Origin: Thereva unica
Lineage: Eukaryota; Arthropoda; Insecta; Diptera; Therevidae
Direction of reading: 5' to 3'
NCBI GenBank assembly: GCA_949987705.1
Contig: OX465285.1
Coordinates: 91,645,975 to 91,709,974, forward strand
DNA: 64,000 nt
Positions 45,101 to 55,182 of the stretch are shown here, piece by piece. A program made the position numbers and the translations under genes. Below the pieces are notes generated by a model. The model had not been told where the DNA came from, ran no database searches, and worked only from the letters and a program-made list of their open reading frames with translations. Numbering within the stretch: position 1 is the first letter of the stretch; every line of letters begins with the position of its first letter.

Positions 45101-48100
45101 ATTATTTTTTCATGAAATTTTTATTGTAGGTAGGCACCATCAGTGGCCACAATTTAAGCCCTGACACAAGGTTCTACGATAATCACACTCCCTATATTTA
45201 AATGTCAAAAAACGGCCATTTTGAATGGTTTTTGAATTTTTCTGCTAAAACCTGTTGACCGATTTCAATGGTCCAAAACTCATAATTTTCGTCTTTTTAA
45301 GCACTATTATGTAGTATTTTTTGTTTTCCAAAACAACATATTTTTCGTACCCAAAACGTGAAAAACGCGTTTTCGCTCCTTTTATTAGCTTTTTACCACC
45401 TGTTGCCCTGGACCAATTTTATCCAAAACACATTCATTGAATTCCTACGATTTTTCTCTTAATTATAGCGTCAAGAAATCGCAGGGTAGATTTATTTCAA
45501 CTTTTAACTACTTTTTCGCTATCTCTCCTGGACTAAATATGTTTGGGCCTTAATGCTGCAAACATGCTAAGGGCAGCCGTTGCAGACTCACGCCGTGAAC
45601 CCCCGCGAACAAGCGCGAATGCGAGTGTGGATGGTTTTTGCACTTAGTTCGCGCCTTTCTTTCAAGTTCGACTGAATACGGCGTCACTGAATTAGCGCCG
45701 CAAATTTACGGCTTCGGACTAAATAGAAGTTCAAATCTTCAGGCACAAACTGATGATAAATGCCCATACACATAAATGTACGATTCCGAACAAGGCGACA
45801 GACTACAAACCGCAAGGGCGACACTACTGATTTGTATGATAAAATGTGTCACCTGCTGTCTGCGATTTGATCATACAAATCAGTAGTGTCGCTTGCGGTT
45901 TCCAGTCTGCCGCCTTGTTCGGAATCGTACCTGAAAGATTTTTGTCAGCTTTCTTGGAGTGCAGACCACATCCAGTTCGCGGCCGGGGATGGGTTACTTG
46001 GCTCCAAGGCGAAAACTTTCCGGCCACGGCCTGCCGTCGACCTGTGTGTGAAAGGGGGTCTTAAGGTAGGGCTAAATCCTACACCAAAACTGACCCGTGT
46101 GTCCACTACAATCGGAAAAACGGGTGGAATAGAGGAAGGCCAAGTAGGAATTCGAATTATCAGTTATCTTTGGTTTTAAATATTTTTAGTGTTAGATTTT
46201 TTTAAAATCTGAAAAATCGCACGTGAGATTAGGGGGAGGGGGAGGGGGAGGGGGTCGAGCCAAATCTCACATCCCACTAAGGGCGAAGGAGGGGTCGAAA
46301 AATCGCAAAAATCGCCTCACGTAATTTATGGATGACTCCTTACAAATTTGTAATACATATCCCCTTAATTTACACTAAAAAAATTACCGATTTCCTTTTT
46401 ATTAATTTTAGGAAATTAATTGCGTTTACAACTATTTGTAAAAAACAATTAGGTACTAATTACTAATTAACTAATATGAACGTTGAAACTACAACATTAA
46501 CTAATCTGTTCGAACTTCGTTATTTCCAATCAAAATACAAAAACAATTAATCACAAAAGTATTCAAATTTTAATGCATGAAATTAGTGCCCCATTAATCC
46601 ACTAAAATCCCCTAAAAATGATTGAATATAAGAGAACGTCCGCTCCACCTACGAAATTACTACAATACCAAAAACTACCAAAAATTGTGTCAACGTTTAA
46701 GGTAAAAACTACATAATGTAACATCAATCATAACAAAAACAATTAATTCAGCCGAGGTACTTTACCTGGACGGAACCTGCATACATATATGTAAATGTAG
46801 ACTGGCTCAAGAGTGTCTTGTTAAAATTACGTCAGCACCTTAAATTCTGTTTCTTTACCTGTTTAGATCATTCGGTAAACATAAGTTTGAGCTTAAAATT
46901 GACGATGACAATGGAAGCGGAATGAATAAGAATATTTGAGACGTAAAACATTTGCGTCAACAAAACCGAGGCTGGTCCATGTACGAGTATAAGCTCTAAA
47001 GTGTGCAAAAGTTTAGTTTGAGTCATATCACGACATCTGTATGAGCTTCATTATTGTTGAAAGTAGACAGTTCTACTTCGATGAACACAAGTTTTAATGA
47101 AAATACGCCCAAAAAATAATGTACTCTGTGTAAAAACTTCCCTAAATTTATCATTTGAAAAACTCACGTGAAAGATATTACTAACAAAAATTACCCACTG
47201 TCATGCAGCCTTCGACACGATAATTCTACATCCTGGTAGGCTTTAAAGGGTGTGCTCGCTCTGCATAAGTTCTCCTCTTTTCCGTTGGGGGTTTGTTTAA
47301 CTACATTCATTCATAGTAAACAAGGTCACCACTAGAGTGAGATTTGGAGTAAGAATTGAGAGGCATCATCCGATGATCCGCAATTAGGGTGCACATAATT
47401 CTACATAAGACATCTCACATATCACAGTAGAACAACTATGTGCTTCCTGCATCCACGCTTGTCACCAGCTCCAACCTATAGCTAGGGTGATTTATGTCCG
47501 TGGTGCGGAGGTATACAATTTGGTTTGGGTACATGGTTTGGTGGGCTTTTGGTGTTTGGAGAAATGGAATGGAGCTTATGTCTGTGGTGAGCTTTTGGTT
47601 CCTGGAGATATGCAATGTGGTTTATGACCGTGGTGTGATGAGCTTTTGTAGGCATCAGTGTTTACGATGGTTGTGAGCTTTTTGGTACGAGGGAGGGGTA
47701 TGCTAATGGAGGTTAAGAAAAATATCTGAGAAATGTTTGGTATTTTGTACGGTCAGACAGATAAGAACTTTGTATAATTATTAATTCAAGTTTTAGTACA
47801 ATATTAGCAAAAAGCCTGGCGAAGCTGAAAATATGTCACAGTGTTTGTTATCGAACTCCTCCGAAACAGGTTGAGCGATTTATATGATTATATTTGGTAG
47901 GTTTGAGAATTGGTCGTAGGCTATTTTTTATACCCTCAAGGTAGGCCATGACGCTATTGAAGAAAAACTGAAATCCAATAAGCAATATAGTACACTCAAT
48001 ATACCGTTAGATCCATGGCGGCCGTCTCAAGAGGGCGGATTACCACTTTCTTCCAACCCCCTTCGACATGGGTATCAAATGAAAGGGTATGATGACTAGA

Positions 48101-49116
48101 ATACCATAAGCAATGTAGTATAGTCAACATACCGTTAGATCTATGGCGACGGTCTCAAGAGGGTGGATTACCACTTTTTTCACAACCCCTTCGACTTGAT
48201 ACCCTTTTACTACGCTCGTAGTATTTACACTCACTGGATAACTATTACTTTTCTTTACTTGTAGAACCATCTACTATTCTTTAAAGTATTTTCTAATCAA
48301 AAAGCTTTAATTAATTTAATTTATTTTTTTTTTAGCAAATGCTGCTCTACGGTGTTGGTCGTGTACAAATTTATCACCAGAGGGAGGAGTATGCACCAAG
48401 CCATCAACAGCAGATAACAGGCAAAAGTCAATGTATACAATAAATTGTAATGCTGACAATGGAAAAGCAGCTTGCAGGAAAATTTCTAAAACTGGTAAGA
48501 TTAAATATCACTATTTACTGAGATAAGAGTTATTAACTAAGAGAGGTGGACAATCGTCAAAACACTGTCTAAATGCATCTAGATGCAATTCTGGCAACCG
48601 AACAATATCCAAGAGTTTGAACGAATCCATCCATTCATGCATACCTCATACTCCTCTTTTTTGTCCTATCCTCTTTCCTATTCTATCCTTTTTCTATCTA
48701 GCTAGATCTACGCTATGTACTACTGGACATTGCATCATGACATGGACGACATGACGGACTGGTAGTATAAATGGTGACCCCTGAGCTTAGAACTTCTCAT
48801 ACTTCTATAATAATTTAGAAAAATATATATCTAAATAAAACATCAAATTTGATACTAATTTATCTTTTTAGTAAACGGCAACACCGTCATCAATCGAGAT
48901 TGCTATGTGCAAAGAACAAGCCAGCAACCTTCCCTCGACGATTGCCTCTATGGGCTAGACTCAAATTTCCGCGGCATTGGCATCCCAACACAATTCACAC
49001 AAAATACCACATGTGATTTATGCTACAGCGATTTATGCAACGCAGCTGGCAATATGCTTCCAAAAATTGTTACTATTCTACTACCAGTCATTTTGGCAGC
49101 ACTTTTATTGCGTTAA
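39046..49116 (+). CDS. Ly6-3: Ly6/three-finger GPI-anchored protein, 3 exons, 153 aa
   Basis: Coding exons are 39046-39103, 48336-48494 and 48872-49116, phase 1 introns. The product has a signal peptide (MVKFGLIVAFVCLAVSF), mature ALRCWSCTNLSPEGGVC, then NC, ACRK, NRDCYVQ, DDCLYG, CDLCYSDLCNAAGN and a hydrophobic C-terminus (IVTILLPVILAALLLR) typical of a GPI signal. NTTC is a possible N-glycosylation site just before the last cysteine pair. It is more diverged from Ly6-1 and Ly6-2 than they are from each other, mainly between the DCLYG and CDLC motifs. Function is unassigned; it is expected at the outer cell surface. Confidence 0.87.
40741..41580. mobile_element. Putative non-autonomous hAT-like element (CAGGG ends)
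   Basis: The left end CAGGGCTAGCGCTTGGG and the inverse of the right end, CAGGGGCGGCGCTTTC, are similar. Both are followed by a GCGCCCGGTGC-type block in inverted orientation. TGTGCT occurs on both flanks but offset by one base. The body has a 129-codon ORF I do not recognise. Confidence 0.5.
42250..42440 (+). pseudogene. Mariner-like transposase C-terminal relic
   Basis: Reads LPDFFLLGY, then after a frameshift TIEELEANITRIIGQIRLET and LERVENWTS. This resembles the DFFLWGYxK...TIEELKxNIxxxIxxIxxExLxxVxxNWxxR end of a DDE transposase of the mariner superclass. No upstream part is found. Confidence 0.6.
44031..45535. mobile_element. 1.5-kb fold-back (palindromic) element
   Basis: The left arm (44031 to about 44702) and right arm (about 44864 to 45535) are inverted copies of about 670 bp, diverging toward the centre. 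The termini are TAGTCCAGGA and TCCTGGACTA. AAT flanks both sides (44028-44030, 45536-45538), and the homologous element at 5772-6760 has a single AAT at the matching point (CAATCTGTTTG), so AAT is a plausible 3-bp target duplication. The loop (44715-44820) holds a third, more diverged copy of the arm end in the orientation of the right arm (CCTACGATTTTTCTCTTAAT shared). No protein is encoded. Confidence 0.88.
45781..45927. mobile_element. 147-bp hairpin MITE with TA duplication
   Basis: Arms of about 60 bp (CGATTCCGAACAAGGCGACA at the left, CGCCTTGTTCGGAATCG at the right) are near-perfect inverted repeats. TA flanks each side (45779-45780, 45928-45929). The homologous region at 50215-50240 runs through without it (ATAAAGATTTTTGTCAG versus the split ATAAATGTA and TACCTGAAAGATTTTTG). 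A TA target suggests Tc1/mariner-type mobilisation. Confidence 0.85.
46232..46254 (+). other. G-quadruplex motif
   Basis: Four runs of five G separated by single A, an ideal intramolecular quadruplex sequence. It sits about 85 bp inside the right TIR. A G14 run at 43584-43597 mirrors it near the left TIR. Confidence 0.85.
47490..47690. repeat. Degenerate tandem repeat (TATGTCCGTGGTG units)
   Basis: TTTATGTCCGTGGTG, CTTATGTCTGTGGTG and TTTATGACCGTGGTG recur at uneven spacing of roughly 60-85 bp with similar GGAGATATGCAATGTGG-like sequence between. Units are degenerate. Confidence 0.5.
47993..48210. repeat. Inverted fragment of the hAT internal repeat
   Basis: Two tandem units carry AACATACCGTTAGATC-like sequence followed by ATGGCGGCCGTCTCAAGAGG. 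They are the complement of the units inside 15880-16696. No hAT terminus is seen, so this is a truncated copy or the source repeat. Confidence 0.7.
48336..48494 (+). CDS. Ly6-3 exon 2
   Basis: 53 codons between TTTTTTTAG and GTAAGA, encoding ALRCWSC, VC, NC and ACRK. Same length and phase as Ly6-2 exon 2. Confidence 0.87.
48872..49116 (+). CDS. Ly6-3 exon 3
   Basis: Begins VNGNTVINRDCYVQ at the phase-1 junction after TTTTTAG, contains DDCLYG, CDLCYSDLCN and the hydrophobic end, and stops TAA at 49114-49116. The 377-nt intron before it (48495-48871) shows no features. Confidence 0.88.
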
Positions 49117-49175
49117 AATTCACAATTTAATTTTTTGTAATTACTTCTAAGCACTTTGTAAAACTATTTAATAAT

Positions 49176-49181
49176 AATAAA
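49176..49181 (+). terminator. Ly6-3 poly(A) signal
   Basis: AATAAA 60 nt after the stop codon. A second AATAAA lies near 49366. Confidence 0.5.
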
Positions 49182-49844
49182 AGAAAATCACGGAATTTGT
49201 TGGTATTTATAAATTAGATAAAAGAAAAGATTATATTTTGTTGTATTTCGTTTCAATAGTGCAAATATAGATTATTAGTTGTGTTTTTCTTAAAAAAATA
49301 ATTTTCTTCGTTTAAAACTTTTTTTTAAATTTTTATTTAAGTTTTATGTAGTTTTTTTTTTTGACAATAAATATAATTTAAGAATTTATGGTTTTTCAAT
49401 TCTAGGAATATATACTGGTAAAACGGCACCCCAAGCTTAAATTCAGCAGGAGGGACTAGTGTTGCGTTATGGACGACATAGTAATGCAGGTTTTAGAGAG
49501 TTTTAACAACGATAACTGCTAACAGTGTAGTGGCTGTTACATCACCGCCGTGGTTGAATGAGACTATAAAAGAGCTAATTATCATAATTCTTTCATATGG
49601 GATATCGTCTTATCGAGTCTTGGCCTCCTCCACAGACTTCCTCCTGTTTGTAGGACTTTTACCGACTTGTGTCCAGTTACGAGAAGCTGGTAACTTCTAG
49701 ATGCTTCAATCGTGGGTTTTCTCCTTTTGGTACCCATTATCGGAAGTTCTTTTGGCAATTTTGCGTAATATGTAGAAGCAATACGCACGCGTACTGTGCC
49801 GAACTATGTCCCTCCCTTTAAACAGGAAGTGAACTCATGATGGA

Positions 49845-50035
49845 GTCACTCGCAGCCAAATAGACCATGTGTTGATAGACCGCCGCCGCCTTTCGAGTTT
49901 TGACTCGGATCGCAATCTTGTTGGTATGGTGCTCGAAGAGCCCTTTAAAACGCTGGGAAGCTTTGTATCCATTAATCAGGCTCGAATCAATGCCACTGCA
50001 CTACGAAATGAAATGGCCAAAAACAGCTTCATGCA
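49845..50035 (+). pseudogene. LINE endonuclease C-terminal fragment
   Basis: Reads DGVTRSQIDHVLIDRRRLSS, then SDRNLVGMV and NQARINATALRNEMA. This is the KNQIDHVLIxxRxxxxxxDxRxxRGxxxxSDHxLV end of a LINE endonuclease with a short deletion and SDRN in place of the catalytic SDH. Confidence 0.7.
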
Positions 50036-50214
50036 TTAAACTCGCGCTCAGATAAGATGCCGGGCCCGCCTTAAAAATACTGTTATGAGTACCTACCTAC
50101 TATCTTAGGCAGAAGTCGGAACGTCTGGTTTCATCATGAATGCAACCTGGCAACTGAACGCAAGAATGTTGCGTACCGAGCAGGACTGGACTGACGATAA
50201 CTACGCACAGACAT

Positions 50215-50330
50215 AAAGATTTTTGTCAGTTTCTCTAGACTACAGGTCCCATCCAGTTGACGGCCGATGAAAATATGATTACACTTGTACTCAAGGCGAG
50301 TAACCTTCAGGCCACTCAGAAGAACTGCTA
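50215..50330. mobile_element. Copy 3 (fragment) of the 2.8-kb TIR element
   Basis: TTTTTGTCAGTTTCTCTAGA followed by CAGGTCCCATCCAGTTGACG matches 6355-6395 and 45937-45975. It shows the uninterrupted sequence at the point where copy 2 carries the 147-bp hairpin. Confidence 0.65.
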
Positions 50331-50354
50331 AACGCCAACAAAGCATACTATAGT

Positions 50355-50910
50355 CTGTCAAGGCCACTGACATATAGAATGGACTGCTTATGAGAAATTT
50401 TTCATGGCACCAATTTGTTCCATAGGCTACAAACCTTTTTTCACTCCATGTAAACACCGGAATCACTTTTGAAATTTACATTTTTTTAAATGCGTACGTA
50501 AAACATTAAAACAACACAAATATTTTGTTTAAAAAAATTAATAAACACTATTTTCACTTTTTCACCTTTTAAAATGCCTTTTTTTCATTAATTTGCAAAT
50601 TTTATGTGTATCTGATTTAAGTTCTTAACGCCTGTCTTAGCAACTGACATTCTGTCCGGGGGCTTATGGGGAAAAGAGCAAAAGATATAAACATCACTAT
50701 ACCCGTATATTTTTTTCTAATTGATTTAACGCAAAAGATATAAACATCACTATACCCGTCTATTTTTTTCTAATTGATTTTATTTCTGAGTGCTTCTGTC
50801 AGTTTGGGGGCTTATGGATGAGCGAGCGACTATACCTTTTTGGTGCCATCGGTTTGTATGGGAATAATTGCTGATGAGCAGTCCATTATTATATGTCAGT
50901 GGTCAAGGCT
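50355..50910. repeat. Inverted-repeat element with 52-bp tandem duplication
   Basis: GTCAAGGCCACTGACATATA with ATGGACTGCTTATGAG (50356-50400) returns inverted as CTGATGAGCAGTCCAT and TATATGTCAGTGGTCAAGGC (50871-50910). In the middle, GCAAAAGATATAAACATCAC plus the following 32 bp occurs twice head to tail (50678-50785). Confidence 0.7.
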
Positions 50911-51054
50911 CTTTAAATCCAAGCATCTAACAATAACATCTAAACTTTTACTATATAAGACGATGGTCTTACCAAACCTCAAACCTCTTAGTCGTGTTTG
51001 AGAGGAAAATACTTTGGAAGATTGTTGACTCCTTATGTGAGGAAGGAGCATACT

Positions 51055-51560
51055 ATGCATACATGATGAGTTGAATAGCTGAGTTAAGGTTGAGTTGAAA
51101 TTTAGACTCGCGTCACAAATCACAAACAACACACAGAGATGCTGCTGTCAACTAAATTCAACTACCCAACTACTAAACTCGCGTCTATATGTATAATTTC
51201 AACTCAACCCATATAACAAAGCTGAGTCGAATTCAGCAGCCGGTTCGTGTATGGCGAACGACGATAATCGTACGAAAAAAAAATTGAAGTCGAAAAATTT
51301 TGTCGACGAAAATTTTAGCGTTCGCATAGGTCGAAAGAAAATTGTTCGTGTCCTAATGCAAAAACTCGATAACTCAAGACCTTTCGTCGGCTTCAGACGA
51401 AAATTTTCAATTTTTCGACCTACGCGAACCTGAGACGAAAAAAAATTTTCGTTTTCGACATACACGAACTGGCCCCTGTTGACCCCAACTCAACTCGACT
51501 CGCGCCTCTATGTAGTGGGACAAGGGTTCAACCTGAGTTCAACTCATCATGCATACGTAC
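51055..51560. repeat. CAACTC-rich repeat interrupted by a 233-bp MITE
   Basis: Flanks 51055-51239 and 51473-51560 consist of degenerate CAACTCAACTCGACTCGCG sequence. Between them 51240-51472 has inverted ends CCGGTTCGTGTATG and CATACACGAACTGG and a TCGAAAATTTTCG-rich body. The MITE appears inserted into the older repeat. Confidence 0.65.
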
Positions 51561-51589
51561 TAATGGTGTAAAGAAAACAAAGCTCGGTA

Positions 51590-51990
51590 AGCTCAGGTGG
51601 GTAGGGTTTCTAGCTCTTATGAGTTCTCTGCGGTAAGAACTAGGGGGACAGCGAGGGAAACCCAATCTCCGCTAGAAGGCTGGCGTAGACTGGCGCACTC
51701 AGAGCTTAGGGCTGCTAAACTGCATGACATCGGCTCAGAATCGGGACCGGTGCAGAGAACAGTTGCGAGAGGTGAGCCGTAAGAGAAGTGTAACTCCGCC
51801 GTTGCCTGGTCCCAAGCCCAGGGTATGAAAGGAGGAGGGTGGTCGATCTGCCGAATTGACCAGAATCGGGAAACCGAATAAACTAGGCAAGAAACCACAT
51901 TTTTCAATGCGGACACGACAGCAGCGTATCCTTGCGCGGATGTCCCGCTCGGACCGCCAGCTAACGGATCAAAGAAGAAGAAGATAAATG
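51590..51990 (-). repeat. Repeat shared with 31670-32200
   Basis: The complement of 51617-51890 matches 31670-31760 (GATTCTGGTCAATTCGGCAG) and 32130-32195 (GATTCTGAGCCGATGTCAT), which are two separated pieces there. At 51925-51990 the RTE tail CTCGGACCGCCAGCTAACGG follows on the plus strand. Confidence 0.65.
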
Positions 51991-52139
51991 TTCTTTCTCG
52001 TTGGTCTCATTCGGGATACCAAACTTGGCAGCTAAGAGCAAACGTCCAAAGATGATTGCTGCAACTCCAACAATACCTCGTTTTCCTGAAAGGTGAAGCT
52101 AGCGTGGAAATTTTCACTAACAACAATAAAAACACATTT

Positions 52140-53640
52140 CCTTCACATAATTTAGAATTTATTCCATGTAAATCATAGGAAGCAGTACATACAATAATAT
52201 AACTTCATTTCCATTTTTTGTTTTATTTTTTTTGTTTGTTTTTGTTTTTTGTTTAAAGATGCTTATACACTTAAGCCTAAACAAAAACCTATAAATTAAC
52301 ACTTATTTTACTAATTTAATAAAAAAGAAAACATAATGTACATTATTATCAAAAAAAAAAAAAAAACGCAAAAATATAAATTTCCAAAATATAATATTGA
52401 AAATAAACAAAATATTCACAAAGCAACGTCTCTCTTAGCAAATTAACTATATTAAGTATTCCTACTACAATATTTACTTTACTAAATTTTTTTATTTATG
52501 TTTTTTTTTTGTGTTTTTTAAATATGTATCTTTTTTTTTCTTATTTATTTTTTTTTCTGTTATTTAACTATGTTACAAACTACATAATACATATTCATCT
52601 AAACTTTTATTGGTATACATTTGAATCGTGTTTTGCATTTTGTTTTCATCTAAATTTGTTCCTTTCTAAAGTTAAATTTTTTTTATTTATTTTTTTTTTA
52701 TTTATTTTTTTGGTTTTTCATTTATAAATTTTATATTTAATGTTAAACTTGTTTTTTTATATCTTCATTGCCCCAGGTAACTTTGTATATTGTGTGGACA
52801 TAAAATTGGAAAGAATTTAATATTTAGTAAAAAAATTAATAACAAATGAAGATTTTTTGTTTTTGTTAACCAATAATAATTTTTAATTTTCGTTTATTTA
52901 ACTGAATTTTTTTATAGTGTTTATTGTCTTTTATTAAAAAATAAATTAGAAAGGTAAAAATTAATTAAAAGGTACAGAAAAGAGTCTTTTTAAAAAAAAA
53001 AGGAAATTTTGTTTTGTTTTTATTTTTTATTTATTTGTTTTTCATTGAAATTATTTCTAATTTGCCTAAACCTATATTTGTTTATTTTAATTTTATTTTG
53101 CTTGTTCACTATTATTATTATTATTATTTCATATTTCATTTAATAATAATCCTCTAATTCCTAAATCCTTATTACCACGATTTTTTTTAACAATAGGAAC
53201 TTTCTGGGTATTTTTTTTTGTTTCTTAAATAATCCCGTAGCGTAGTTGGTATTTTATTTTTCTAATTTAATTTAACATTAAAATATTTATATTTTAACAT
53301 ATTAAATATTTTGAAATATTTTCAAAATTAAAGGCACCCGAACCAATTTACCAATTGCTTTAACTGAACTTGGGTTGTGAAGTTTTTGTTTTTTTATTTA
53401 TTTATTTATTTTATTTTTTTTTTTTTTTTGTTTTTATCTCATTTGTTTTTTCTTTAAAATTAAGATTGCTAATATTTTTTCTTCTTTTAAATTTATTTTA
53501 TTTTTATTCCGTATACTATCACGTATAACATGTCTACGTAGCAAAAAATGTTTCTTTTTTTTTGTCACAATATTTTCTCTTTTTTTTTAAATAATGCGGT
53601 ATGTATATAAAAAATGTCTTTTTTTTAGTATACTTGTTTT
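52140..53640 (-). other. A/T-rich block, possible end of a minus-strand 3' UTR
   Basis: No coding sequence. The plus strand is extremely T-rich with T-run and TTTTG motifs. A minus-strand AATAAA (plus TTTATT at 52158-52163) lies at its left edge, as expected of a poly(A) site. See the matching blocks to the right. Interpretation is inference. Confidence 0.35.
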
Positions 53641-53832
53641 TAGATTTGAAGATTTGTACAATTTGTTTTTTTTTTTTTTGCTACTTGTATGTTTAAGCTC
53701 GTATAAATATGGAAATTTATGGAAGAGGCGAAATTATATTTGTTTGGAGTGAAAAGGAAAGGTTTATAGGAGTGGTAGTTCTTGAGAGAGTTAGCTGTGA
53801 AGAAATTACTCGTTTTACTCTTGATTAAATCT

Positions 53833-54270
53833 GCCCCTGTGCTGAGAGTCGAGTCATGTGACGTGACAAGTCGTTTGAGCTGAAGAAAGTGACGTTTCAG
53901 TCGCATTACGACTTTCAACACAGCGCCCTAAACTGATGGCCCTGTGCTGAAAGTCGAGTCGTGCGACGTGACAAGTCTTTTGAGCTAAACAAAGTGACGT
54001 TTCTTTCGAATTGCGACTTTCAGCACAGGGTCCTAAACACAACTAAGCATTTACACTCTAGGTCCCTGCGCTGAAAGTAGAAATCCGACTGAATCGTCAC
54101 TTTCTTCAATTCAAACGACTTGTCACGAAACACGACTCGTCTTTCAGCACAGGGCCCTGAACTTAGCACTTTCACTCTAGGCCGCTTTGCGTCGTAATAC
54201 GACTGGAACGTCACTTTTCTTTAGCTGAAATGACTTGTCATGAACCTCGACTCGACTTTCATCATGACAG
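53833..54270. repeat. Array of four palindromic ~91-bp MITE units
   Basis: Units are at 53833-53926, 53940-54030, 54064-54154 and about 54181-54270 (degenerate). The consensus ends are CCCTGTGCTGAAAGTCG and CGACTTTCAGCACAGGG. The first two are in one orientation (GACAAGTCGTTTGAGC inside), the last two in the opposite (CAAACGACTTGTC inside), and spacers contain AACTAAGCATTTACACTCTA. The family is also at 5580-5771. Confidence 0.85.
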
Positions 54271-54589
54271 CCATCATTTAGAGAATTTTCGATTAAATCA
54301 ATGTTATCGCTTTGGATCGCTCAGATATGCGTCTTTCTTTTACTTACATCAAAAAGACATAATATAAAGAAAAGAGCATTATTCGAAAAGCACAAGATAG
54401 AAGAATTAGAAACCCCGCACAGCGAGGTATAAATAAAGCAGTTCTACAAGAATATGAGACAGAAGAGAAAAACATTTCTATGGACCACCTTCTCCGATGG
54501 ACTTAAATTCACAGATCCTATATAGAATTCTGCAGCGAACAAGGCAGGACGATTTGATAGGGTTCAGCAGTAGTTTATACTGACCTCAG

Positions 54590-54990
54590 GCATACATTTC
54601 AGATCACTGTACAATTTTTCGATAACTACAATCTTCGATAAGTTCAAAAGGTTTGCTTAAATAGATCTGCAAGTAATCGGCATATAAATGTATAAAAGAA
54701 TGTTTGACCACATTTGAAAGGTCGTTTATATATAGACTGAAAAGTAAGGGGCCCAGGATAGAGCCTTGACGTACTCCGCAATAAAGAAGCGAAGGTCCAG
54801 AGAAAGATTCTTATACCTTAACAATTTGGGAACGCTCCTGGAAACAACTTTCAAAAAGTTTGGTTGCAGTAGGACTGAGGCCAAGATTTCTGCCTAATTT
54901 TTCAAGTAACTTCTTATGGTCAACTGAATCAAATGCTTTTGAGAAATAGAGTAAGACTAACTAAGCTTGTAATTTTATTGTTACCAAGTG
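54590..54990 (-). pseudogene. LINE reverse-transcriptase core fragment
   Basis: Minus-strand pieces read LYFSKAFDSVDHKKLLEKLG, NLGLSPTATKLFESCFQERS, CGVRQGSILGPLLFSLYIND and HLYADYLQIYLS. This is the RT palm of a CR1/Jockey-group LINE. The catalytic YADD is YADY, so it is dead. It differs from the RTE-like sequences elsewhere in the window. Confidence 0.8.
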
Positions 54991-55182
54991 ACTCAAAAAT
55001 ACCAGTTGATACTTTTAAGAGTGTCATTTCCGTGGGCGTAGTAATTAGGGAGGGGGAGCAGGTGGACAGTTGATATTATTAAAAGCACAATAGCTTTGTT
55101 GAAGGAAGACAGAAATAGACTTTCTGAAAGGAAATTTCCTCAGAGCCTTTACGAGTGTCTAAAAGACGAAGGCAACCAAATA

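Larger units (their letters stand above)
43554..46339. mobile_element. TIR element (2.8 kb) with two nested hairpin insertions
   Basis: Inverted ends GGGTCGTCCATTAATTACAT and the right end GCCTCACGTAATTTATGGAT (complement of a near-identical sequence) define it. Both ends are followed inside by G-rich runs and AATCTCACGTG motifs. Without the insertions it is about 1.1 kb. Related copies are 5772-6760 and a piece at 50215-50330. No transposase is recognised, so it was probably mobilised in trans. A minus-strand segment reads GRQLDGTCSLEKLTK in the third copy and GRQLDGACSLRKLTQ in the first, a hint of former coding sequence. Confidence 0.75.
39104..48335 (+). other. Ly6-3 intron 1 (9.2 kb)
   Basis: GTAATT donor and a long pyrimidine tract before TTTTTTTAG. 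Besides the elements listed separately it contains only A/T-rich sequence at 39110-40730, 42500-43550 and 46350-47490, where I see no gene. Confidence 0.75.

Noticed and set aside
45846..46179. ORFs of 72 and 97 codons in the TIR element
   Set aside because: They cross the nested hairpin MITE boundary, so cannot be original coding sequence of the element.
53100..53130. ATT repeats as a regulatory element
   Set aside because: Low-complexity sequence typical of the block, with no evidence of function.
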